Of a stretch of 5,108 bases of DNA, positions 1-5,108 are shown piece after piece. Within the stretch, counting starts at the first letter, position 1, and every line of letters begins with the position of its first letter. The notes below the pieces were generated by a model that was not told the DNA's origin, did not search any database, and saw only the letters and a list, made by a program, of their open reading frames with translations. Origin of the DNA: a bacterium (GTDB taxonomy: Bacteria > Vulcanimicrobiota > Xenobia > Xenobiales > Xenobiaceae); NCBI GenBank assembly GCA_017444165.1, contig JAFSXH010000052.1, positions 1 through 5,108 on the forward strand, read 5' to 3'. The translations under genes and the position numbers were made by a program.

Positions 1-58
1 ACAAAAGAATAGGCTGTGAACGTTAATTACTAAAGGGCCACATATGTGTAAAACTGGC

Positions 59-65
59 GGGGGGG
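59..65. repeat. Homopolymeric G7 tract in the leader
   Basis: Seven consecutive Gs lie within GGCGGGGGGGTG (56-67), in otherwise AT-rich non-coding DNA about 110 bases before the first start codon. The tract is seen directly. G tracts upstream of surface-structure genes can vary in length by slipped-strand mispairing and alter promoter spacing. At seven bases this is at the short end, so phase variation is only a possibility. Confidence 0.5.
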
Positions 66-152
66 TGTAGTGTATCATTATAGATAATTACTTAGAAAAT
101 GTCTTAAATAAACCTGCTCAACTTACTGAAAGGACTGTTAAGTAAATAAGAG

Positions 153-160
153 AAGCGGGG
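153..160 (+). promoter_or_regulatory. Candidate ribosome binding site, badly spaced for the pilT1 ATG
   Basis: AAGCGGGG resembles the site in front of the SEDS gene (GGCGGGG, 3213-3219), but it ends 16 bases before the ATG at 177, which is too far for normal initiation. It lies 7 bases before an in-frame ATT at 168 and 9 bases before an out-of-frame TTG at 170. It therefore leaves the true start of the first gene unresolved. Confidence 0.35.
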
Positions 161-162
161 TC

Positions 163-178
163 GCCACATTTGCCACAT
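163..178 (+). repeat. Tandem GCCACAT repeats overlapping the first start codon
   Basis: GCCACAT occurs at 163-169 and again at 172-178, a 9-base period, and the second copy runs into the ATG at 177. A third copy at 37-43 begins just before the palindrome CACATATGTG. The repeats could be a regulator-binding or translational control element, or chance. The copies themselves are certain and the function is unknown. Confidence 0.35.
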
Positions 179-1271
179 GAGAGAGGTTACTCAACAATTA
201 CCGATGTCTTATCTAAATAATTGTGTAAAGATGATGGTCGAAAATCGGGCCTCTGACCTTTATATGATTGCAGGTGAACCAATTATTGCACGTATACATG
301 GGTCTTTGCGCCGCCTGAATGAAGAGAAAATTTTGGAAGATGAAGATGTTATAAATGTAGCTAGTTCCATCTTTACTGAAGAACAATTAAAAGCGTTGGA
401 TGAAGAAAAAAATGTAGATTTTGCCATAGAGATCGGTTCAGAGGAAGAAGGGGGACCCTGGAGGCTGTGTGGCAATGCTTACGAGCAGAAAAATGGTTTA
501 AATATTGTCTTTCGTCTAATTCCTAATAAGGTTCCCACTTTGGAAGAGTTAAATCTGCCTTCGACGTTGGCTAACTTGACTAAGTATCGCCAGGGATTGA
601 TCCTCTGTACTGGTCAGGCTGGCTGTGGTAAGACGGCTACCATTGCTGCTCTTTTGGATATAGTTAATCACACTACGCCTGCACATATAATAACGGTGGA
701 AGATCCTATCGAATACAAATTTACTAGTGATCTAGCTTTAATTAATCAGCGTCAAGTGGGTAGGGATGTGGAAAGTTTCAGTTTGGCTTTAAAAGGGGCT
801 CTGCGTGAAGATCCTGATATTATCTTTGTCGGTGAATTGCGCGATTTGGAGACGATCTCTCTGGCTGTAACTGCCGCTGAAACTGGTCACTTGGTCTTTG
901 CTACACTGCACACCAATTCAGCCGCTAAAGCGGTAGATAGGTTGATCGATTCTTTCCCCATAGAGCAACAGGCCCAGATCCGCATTATGATCTCTGAATC
1001 ATTGCGTGGCGTTATCGCTCAACAGCTAATTCCTCGAAAGGACGGCAATGGACGAGTAGTGGCGGTAGAGGTCTTGGCTAACAATACTAATGTTTCCAAT
1101 CTAATTAGAGATGGCAAGACTTACCAAATCGGTATGACTATGCAGACTGGCAAGAAAGAGGGCATGTGCCTCATGGATGATTCTATTATGTCTCTGTTCA
1201 AGAAAGGGCTCATTTCCAAAGAAGAGGCAGAAGGTCGTTCTATACATAGAGATGCCTACAGTGATTTATAG
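177..1271 (+). CDS. pilT: PilT-type type IV pilus retraction ATPase, paralog 1 (divergent)
   Basis: This is a hexameric cytoplasmic ATPase of the GspE/PilT secretion superfamily that would drive disassembly of type IV pili at the inner membrane, giving twitching motility. At 364 residues it has the usual PilT length. An N-terminal PAS-like domain (about 10-115) contains SDLY (26-29) and VFRLIP. The C-terminal RecA-like domain carries Walker A GQAGCGKT (146-153), Asp box TVEDPIE (173-179), Walker B region DPDIIFVGE (212-220), His box TGHLVFATLHT (236-246) and the C-terminal NLIRDGK (308-314), the PilT counterpart of AIRNLIRE. Several positions differ from the standard protein: the P-loop normally reads GPTGSGKS, SDLH has become SDLY, and Cys98 sits where paralog 2 has the second Arg of ARFR. 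The core catalytic residues remain, so activity is plausible, perhaps as a PilU-like partner. The ATG at 177 lacks a well-placed ribosome site. ATG 204 (Met10) would give a more typical N-terminus, and ATT 168 is also possible. The family call is firm; the retraction role follows from homology. Confidence 0.93.
   Translation: MREVTQQLPMSYLNNCVKMMVENRASDLYMIAGEPIIARIHGSLRRLNEEKILEDEDVINVASSIFTEEQLKALDEEKNVDFAIEIGSEEEGGPWRLCGNAYEQKNGLNIVFRLIPNKVPTLEELNLPSTLANLTKYRQGLILCTGQAGCGKTATIAALLDIVNHTTPAHIITVEDPIEYKFTSDLALINQRQVGRDVESFSLALKGALREDPDIIFVGELRDLETISLAVTAAETGHLVFATLHTNSAAKAVDRLIDSFPIEQQAQIRIMISESLRGVIAQQLIPRKDGNGRVVAVEVLANNTNVSNLIRDGKTYQIGMTMQTGKKEGMCLMDDSIMSLFKKGLISKEEAEGRSIHRDAYSDL
902..919 (+). 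repeat. 18-bp exact repeat shared by the two pilT genes (copy 1)
   Basis: TACACTGCACACCAATTC encodes the TLHTNS core of the His box and is identical base for base to 2204-2221 in the second pilT gene, including all synonymous positions. It reflects common ancestry of the paralogs and may preserve a target for recombination or gene conversion between them. Confidence 0.7.
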
Positions 1272-1290
1272 CTGCCAATTGATTCAGTTT

Positions 1291-1297
1291 AGAGGTG
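1291..1297 (+). promoter_or_regulatory. Ribosome binding site of pilT2
   Basis: AGAGGTG contains GAGGTG, a perfect match to the anti-Shine-Dalgarno complement, and ends 7 bases before the ATG at 1305. This fixes the second PilT start at 1305 and means its long N-terminal extension is really translated. Confidence 0.8.
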
Positions 1298-1304
1298 TAA
1301 AGAG

Positions 1305-2594
1305 ATGTCATTTTATTCAATTTTTACTAAGAAGATCAGTTTTGGTAGCAATATTGCTGAACGCAAAGATCCTTTGCCAGAAGAAGAACCTAAAGTTGAT
1401 GAGGTTGTTGAAGAGGAGATAAAGGTTGAAGCAGAGATTGAACCAGAGGTTGAACCTGCCCCTGCTCCAGTTCCAGTTGTAAAGTTTGAACCCGTTGTAC
1501 CTAGCAAGGTGGAGGTTCCTGCGGAATTCGATTGTGATACTCTGTTGAGAATTTTGACAGAAAATGGTGGTTCCGACCTCCATATCTCCGTTGGTGACGT
1601 GCCGATCTTCCGTCTAAGTGGTGTCTTGCACCGCAGTACTGCCCCTATTTTAGAACAGGATAAGACTAGGGATATGCTCTATTCGATAATCGATGAAGAG
1701 AAGATCGACGAATTTGAGAGATGTGGCAATTTAGATTTTGCTTACGCTATTGAGGGCTTAGCTCGTTTCCGTGGCAATTTCTTCAAACAAAAAAACGGTA
1801 TGGGGGCCGTCTTCCGTCAGATTCCTGATCGCATTCCTACTATCGATGAGATGAATTTGCCTCAGATTCTCAAGAAGATCGCTATGTTCAAGAGGGGGAT
1901 CGTGGTGGTGACTGGCCCTACAGGATCGGGTAAATCTACAACTCTGGCGGCTATGATCGATCATATCAACAAGAATAGGCCAGCCCACATTATTACGGTT
2001 GAAGATCCTATCGAGTTCTCCCACAAGAACAATAAGTGCATTATCGATCACCGTGAGGTCGGTACTCACGCCACTAGTTTTGCTGGTGCTTTGAAAGCCT
2101 GTCTGCGCGAAGATCCTGATGTAGTCTTAGTAGGTGAGATGCGCGATCTCGACACTATTTATAACGCCATTAAAGCGGCTGAGACTGGTGCTCTGGTCTT
2201 CGGTACACTGCACACCAATTCGGCGGCTAAGACTATCGACCGCATGATCGATGTCTTCCCTGCCAAACAGCAGAGCAGTATCCGCGCCATGTTGAGTGAG
2301 TCTATGCGGGCCGTTATCGCTCAATTGCTCTTGCCTAAAAAATATGGTCAAGGGCGTATAGCTGTCCACGAAGTTTTAATTGCCGAAGCGGGGTTTTCCA
2401 ATCTGATCCGTGAGGGTAAGACCTCCCAAATTGGCAATTACATGCAGATGGGGCGCAATTCTGGTATGCAGACGATGGATGGCAATCTGCTCAAGCTCTT
2501 GCAAGAGGGTGTTATAACTGTAGATACAGCCCGAGAGGTCTGTCACGATCCTAGCAGTTTCCGCAGTTATGGTTACGATCTCAGTCTGTATTAA
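1305..2594 (+). CDS. pilT: PilT-type type IV pilus retraction ATPase, paralog 2, with N-terminal acidic/Pro-rich extension
   Basis: This is a second PilT-family retraction motor, 33 bases after the first and clearly its paralog over the whole ATPase core. At 429 residues it exceeds the usual length of about 350-370 because of an extra N-terminus: a short basic/hydrophobic start (1-22), a Glu/Val-rich stretch (26-50) and a Pro/Ala/Val linker (51-72). The PilT fold then begins, with SDLH (90-93), ARFRGN (153-158) and VFRQIP. Motifs in order are Walker A GPTGSGKS (204-211), Asp box TVEDPIE (231-237), Walker B DPDVVLVGE (270-278), His box TGALVFGTLHT (294-304) and NLIREGK (366-372). The first His of the His box is Ala296 here; His303 is kept. 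The ATG at 1305 has a strong, well-spaced ribosome site. It is probably the main motor of the pair, judged from its textbook P-loop. The extension may tether the ring to a partner or the membrane platform, which is inference. Confidence 0.95.
   Translation: MSFYSIFTKKISFGSNIAERKDPLPEEEPKVDEVVEEEIKVEAEIEPEVEPAPAPVPVVKFEPVVPSKVEVPAEFDCDTLLRILTENGGSDLHISVGDVPIFRLSGVLHRSTAPILEQDKTRDMLYSIIDEEKIDEFERCGNLDFAYAIEGLARFRGNFFKQKNGMGAVFRQIPDRIPTIDEMNLPQILKKIAMFKRGIVVVTGPTGSGKSTTLAAMIDHINKNRPAHIITVEDPIEFSHKNNKCIIDHREVGTHATSFAGALKACLREDPDVVLVGEMRDLDTIYNAIKAAETGALVFGTLHTNSAAKTIDRMIDVFPAKQQSSIRAMLSESMRAVIAQLLLPKKYGQGRIAVHEVLIAEAGFSNLIREGKTSQIGNYMQMGRNSGMQTMDGNLLKLLQEGVITVDTAREVCHDPSSFRSYGYDLSLY
2204..2221 (+). 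repeat. 18-bp exact repeat shared by the two pilT genes (copy 2)
   Basis: Second copy of TACACTGCACACCAATTC, encoding TLHTNS of the His box in PilT2. It lies 1302 bases downstream of the copy at 902-919, in the same orientation. Confidence 0.7.
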
Positions 2595-2600
2595 GGGGGA
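2593..2600 (+). promoter_or_regulatory. Ribosome binding site deciding the TTG start of the FHA gene
   Basis: AAGGGGGA overlaps the TAA stop of pilT2 (2592-2594) and ends 5 bases before TTG at 2606. No ATG lies close by in this frame, and starting at TTG keeps the full hydrophobic N-terminus, so TTG is the preferred initiator. The overlap with the upstream stop suggests translational coupling. Confidence 0.75.
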
Positions 2601-2605
2601 TAAAG

Positions 2606-3229
2606 TTGGAACAGAGTGTCTCTGAGGGTCTGCTTTATTTTCTGAAATTTCCACTTCTGCTTTTGATCTATACTTTCGTGGGTACAGCTTTATGGATAGT
2701 TTATAAAGGGCTTTCAGACAAGAGTTTGGGAGGCAGGGGCAGTAGGAGTAATTCTGGACATAAGACGACTACAATCTCTGATATCTCTAATTCTGGCTAT
2801 GCTTCTACCGTTGATGATCTCAATGTGACTATAACGGGAGCTAATGGCTCTAGCATAGATCAGGCGGCAGTTGGTACCAACAAGTTGAGTGAGATGCCGA
2901 CCGTGACTGGTATGGCGATAGTATCGGCGGACGACTTTTATCTAGAAGTTTTGGATAGTCCCAGTTTGACAGTTAGGAGTATCAATGTCGATAAAGAGAT
3001 AGTCTTGGGACGCTCTAAAGACTGTGATGTGCGTTTGAGTGATAAGTTTGTCTCTAGTCGTCACGCTAAACTGGCTCCCGTCTCCGACGGTCTGCTCTTA
3101 AAAGATCTCGGCAGTAGCAACGGTACGTGTTACAATCAAAAATTTATCGATAAGCCAGTGGTAGTCAAAGAGGGGGAAGAGTTTGTTATTGGGGATAATC
3201 GTTTTGCTTGTCGGCGGGGTAAAGTATGA
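2606..3229 (+). CDS. Membrane-anchored FHA-domain protein (FhaB-like)
   Basis: This is a likely phosphothreonine-binding adaptor linking Ser/Thr kinase signalling to cell-wall synthesis. Its 207 residues comprise one N-terminal membrane segment (about 8-34), a low-complexity Ser/Thr/Asn/Gly-rich linker (about 37-110) and a C-terminal FHA domain (about 112-205). The FHA signature residues are present: Gly135-Arg136, Ser151 and His153 in SSRHA, and Asn172-Gly173 in DLGSSNGT, so phosphopeptide binding should be intact. The layout matches mycobacterial FhaB, which also has an N-terminal helix, a C-terminal FHA domain and neighbouring rodA and pbpA, but the linker here is longer. The TTG start has a close ribosome site. 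Its stop overlaps the next gene's ATG in an ATGA, so the two are probably translated in tandem. No Ser/Thr kinase or phosphatase gene lies in this window, so the phosphorylated ligand is unknown. The FHA assignment is firm and the FhaB-like role is inferred from architecture and neighbours. Confidence 0.92.
   Translation: MEQSVSEGLLYFLKFPLLLLIYTFVGTALWIVYKGLSDKSLGGRGSRSNSGHKTTTISDISNSGYASTVDDLNVTITGANGSSIDQAAVGTNKLSEMPTVTGMAIVSADDFYLEVLDSPSLTVRSINVDKEIVLGRSKDCDVRLSDKFVSSRHAKLAPVSDGLLLKDLGSSNGTCYNQKFIDKPVVVKEGEEFVIGDNRFACRRGKV
3213..3219 (+). promoter_or_regulatory. Ribosome binding site of the SEDS gene
   Basis: GGCGGGG lies inside the last codons of the FHA gene and ends 6 bases before the ATG at 3226. 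Together with the 4-base ATGA stop/start overlap it supports translational coupling of the two membrane proteins. Confidence 0.65.
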
Positions 3230-4506
3230 TTGCTGATAGGAAGAGCGGAGCTCTGTTGATGCTCTTAGATACGCTGATCTTGGCTTACGGTTCATACATT
3301 CTCAGTTATCTGGTTCCTGAGGCTGGTGATATTTGGGAACCTGCCAAATACGCTGGTCTGATCGCTCTCTCTGCCTGGATTGTCTGGGGAATTTTGGCTC
3401 TATGGAAGAAGAATGCCAACCATCACCTTTTGCCCATAGCTCTATTTATAGTGAGTGTCGGTTGGCTAGAAATTTACCATCTAGGTTTGGCTACAGGTGA
3501 GGTTATGCAGGGGCCTAGACAGGCCATTTTTACGTCTATTTCACTGGGTGTCTTTTTATTTATAGCTGTATGCTTGCGTGATTATCATATTTTAGGAGAT
3601 TATAAATACGTCTGGTTGGTAGTAGGACTCGCTATTCAATTCGTAGTTATGCTCTTTGGGACGACCAAATATGGAGCTACGCTGTGGATCACTTTTGGCA
3701 ATTATTCCGTGCAGCCTGTGGAGTTTGTCAAAATAATGATCGTTATATTTTTTGCCGCCTTTTTGCGCCAGTTTAGCAGTCAAAACAATAATTGGTTCAA
3801 ATCTGAAGAAAAACGAGTTCGGCGCAGAGCTTTAATAAGTTTAGGAATAGGTATGGCCGCTGCGGAATTCACTTTAGTTATTCAGCGCGATTTAGGCATG
3901 GCTCTTCTCCTCTTTGGCATCTTTATATCTATGTTTTATGTAACTAGCAACAGGAAAGATATTTTAGCGTGTACTTTTTTACTTTCTTCTTTGGGAGCCT
4001 ATTTTTGTTGGAAGTATTTTGATCACGTTCAAGAGCGAGTGAATAATTGGTTAGATCCTTTTTGTGATTATTATGATAAAGGACATCAGATGTGCCAAGC
4101 TATATTTACTCTCGGCAATGCTGGTTTAGATGGAACTGGTCTAGGATTGGGAGGGGCTCATAATATACCCATAGTGATTAATGATTTTACCTTTGTAGCT
4201 ATAGTTGAAGAGTTTGGCATTTTCGGAGCTAGTGCTTTAATTGTAGCCTTTATTTTATTAGCAGCTCATTACTTTTATGTTGCTTTGAAAGTTAAGGATG
4301 AATTTGGCACTATTTTAGTAACAGGTCTAGCTAGCATGTTCGCTTGGCAGAGTATAATAAATATGCTAGGTGTAACTAAGAGTATACCTATGACGGGTAT
4401 AGCTCTGCCTTTTGTTAGTGCTGGGGGAACCTCTATGGTCTCCTGTTTTGTAATACTATCTTTAATTTGGGTAATAGATGCTTGTGATGGAGGGGTGAGT
4501 AGATAA
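3226..4506 (+). CDS. SEDS-family peptidoglycan glycosyltransferase (FtsW/RodA/SpoVE)
   Basis: This is a polytopic inner-membrane enzyme that polymerises lipid II into glycan strands and works as a pair with a class B PBP. Its 426 residues hold roughly 10-12 hydrophobic segments. Family motifs appear in order: SVQPVEF (161-167; QPSEF is usual), RDLGMAL (221-227), a large extracellular loop (about 264-326), GLDGTGLGLGG (300-310), INDFTFVAIVEEFG (318-331) and MTGIALPFVSAGGTS (389-403). In the loop, DPFCDYYDKGHQ aligns with the DPxGxGYQ-type segment of FtsW/RodA, placing the presumed catalytic Asp at 281. Ala399 replaces the usual Tyr of SYGG. The start overlaps the FHA stop and the stop lies one base before the PBP start, so the three proteins are likely made together. 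The neighbourhood resembles rodA-pbpA of Mycobacterium, but sequence alone does not decide whether it serves elongation (RodA) or division (FtsW). The family call is firm. Confidence 0.94.
   Translation: MIADRKSGALLMLLDTLILAYGSYILSYLVPEAGDIWEPAKYAGLIALSAWIVWGILALWKKNANHHLLPIALFIVSVGWLEIYHLGLATGEVMQGPRQAIFTSISLGVFLFIAVCLRDYHILGDYKYVWLVVGLAIQFVVMLFGTTKYGATLWITFGNYSVQPVEFVKIMIVIFFAAFLRQFSSQNNNWFKSEEKRVRRRALISLGIGMAAAEFTLVIQRDLGMALLLFGIFISMFYVTSNRKDILACTFLLSSLGAYFCWKYFDHVQERVNNWLDPFCDYYDKGHQMCQAIFTLGNAGLDGTGLGLGGAHNIPIVINDFTFVAIVEEFGIFGASALIVAFILLAAHYFYVALKVKDEFGTILVTGLASMFAWQSIINMLGVTKSIPMTGIALPFVSAGGTSMVSCFVILSLIWVIDACDGGVSR
4489..4497 (+). promoter_or_regulatory. Ribosome binding site of the PBP gene
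   Basis: GGAGGGGTG lies in the last codons of the SEDS gene and, in the GGTGA register, sits about 9-10 bases before the GTG at 4508. It supports the GTG start. The next in-frame ATG is codon 18, inside the membrane helix, which would truncate the anchor. Confidence 0.65.
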
Positions 4507-4507
4507 A

Positions 4508-5108
4508 GTGGAGATTAAAAAGCGAGTCAGGCGTCTAGCTTATATCTTCTTTATCCTGATGATCTTGCCGCTGATCAATATCTCTCGTTATGCCTTTTTT
4601 TGTAGTGAACAGGTAGAGCTTTTGCCCAATAATCATTACCATAGTAAAGGTTTGGAGTTACGAGGGCGCATATTAGATCGCAACAATAGAGTTTTGGCTA
4701 GTTCTGAAGGTTGCGAGCGAGTCTATCCATTTGGAGAGTGTTTTGAACCTGTATTGGGGTATGCTAATCTTCAGTATGACGAAGATGGTTTAGAAAAAGT
4801 TCTCAGTGATCGTCTTCAAGGTTATCCCGTTCCTCGTAATCCGTGGCAAGCCTATTTAATTCTCAATAAGAGAAATCGCAATGGTGATGATATTGTCACC
4901 TCCTTGGATGTGGATATACAGCGTGAGGCTTACAATGCTTTGCGTGGTTATCGAGGAGCGGCAGTCGTTCTAGATGTAAATACTGGAGAACTCCTAGCTT
5001 TGGCGAGTCGGCCTGCCTACGATCCCAATTACTCCTCTTTAAAAGCTAATTGGGAGTCTCTCAGCAAAGATGATGAGTCCCCACTTTTTAATCGTCCTTT
5101 ACAAGGAT
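4508..5108 (+). CDS. Class B penicillin-binding protein, PbpA-like, N-terminal part (cut by window end)
   Basis: This is a transpeptidase that cross-links peptidoglycan, partner of the SEDS enzyme encoded one base upstream. It reads from GTG at 4508 with no stop to the window end, giving 200 complete codons. A basic N-terminus (KKRVRR) leads into one membrane anchor (about 10-31). RGRILDRNNRVLA (52-64) is the conserved start of the PBP dimerisation/pedestal domain. TSLDVDIQREAYNAL (131-145) and GAAVVLDVNTGELLALAS (150-167) with the following PAYDPN (169-174) begin the transpeptidase domain. The final SPLFNRPLQG (191-200) corresponds to the SPLxNR stretch just ahead of the PPGSTFK active site, so the catalytic Ser lies just beyond the window. 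The pedestal is short (about 80 residues). The segment VYPFGECFEPVLGYANLQY (72-90) resembles mycobacterial PbpA (VYP...APVTGF...) rather than large PBP2/PBP3 proteins. SxxK, SxN and KTG cannot be checked here. Confidence 0.9.
   Translation, partial: MEIKKRVRRLAYIFFILMILPLINISRYAFFCSEQVELLPNNHYHSKGLELRGRILDRNNRVLASSEGCERVYPFGECFEPVLGYANLQYDEDGLEKVLSDRLQGYPVPRNPWQAYLILNKRNRNGDDIVTSLDVDIQREAYNALRGYRGAAVVLDVNTGELLALASRPAYDPNYSSLKANWESLSKDDESPLFNRPLQG

Larger units (their letters stand above)
1..176. other. Non-coding leader upstream of the pilT operon
   Basis: All three forward frames are closed by stops within the first 26 bases, and no forward gene spans this stretch before position 177. It is mostly AT-rich but contains a run of seven Gs (59-65), a 10-bp palindrome CACATATGTG (39-48) and three copies of GCCACAT (37-43, 163-169, 172-178). 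AT-rich hexamers that could act as -10 boxes lie at 73-78 (TATCAT) and 83-88 (GATAAT), but neither has a recognisable -35 box at the right distance, so no promoter is called. The operon promoter most likely lies here because everything downstream is tightly packed. That placement is inference. Confidence 0.6.

Overview
The window carries five genes in a row, all on the + strand. The spacings are so tight (33 nt, 11 nt, a 4-nt ATGA overlap, 1 nt) that they look like one transcription unit. The first 176 bases are a non-coding leader. Next come two adjacent paralogous PilT-type ATPases (177-1271 and 1305-2594), the motors that power type IV pilus retraction. They are followed by a membrane-anchored FHA-domain protein starting at TTG (2606-3229), a SEDS-family FtsW/RodA peptidoglycan glycosyltransferase (3226-4506) and the N-terminal 200 codons of a PbpA-like class B penicillin-binding protein (GTG start at 4508, cut by the window end just before the expected SxxK active site).

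The last three genes form a recognisable cell-wall module: FHA adaptor, SEDS polymerase and its transpeptidase partner. They match the fhaB-rodA-pbpA arrangement of Actinomycetota such as Mycobacterium in gene order, and in the FHA and PBP proteins also in domain layout. Related FHA/SEDS/PBP clusters also occur in Bacillota. Here the module sits directly downstream of a twitching-motility motor pair with no terminator visible between them. This is the most unusual aspect of the window. It suggests, but does not prove, co-expression of pilus retraction and wall synthesis.

The two PilT proteins are not redundant copies. PilT1 has a non-standard Walker A (GQAGCGKT) and other substitutions but a standard His box. 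PilT2 has a textbook Walker A (GPTGSGKS) but Ala in place of the first His of the His box, plus an N-terminal extension of about 70 residues that is acidic, then Pro/Ala/Val-rich. This fits specialised or mixed-ring subunits, as in PilT/PilU systems.

Organism: a bacterium of moderate GC (judged by eye, AT-leaning), with Shine-Dalgarno sites at four of the five genes and starts at ATG, TTG and GTG. The FHA-SEDS-PbpA module points to Bacillota/Actinomycetota-like ancestry. A diderm Bacillota lineage such as Negativicutes could combine it with type IV pili. The tandem PilT pair with a GCGK-type Walker A also recalls (from memory only) members of the Verrucomicrobiota/Lentisphaerota group. The sequence alone does not settle the taxon. 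No RNA genes, mobile elements, CRISPR arrays or convincing terminators are visible.
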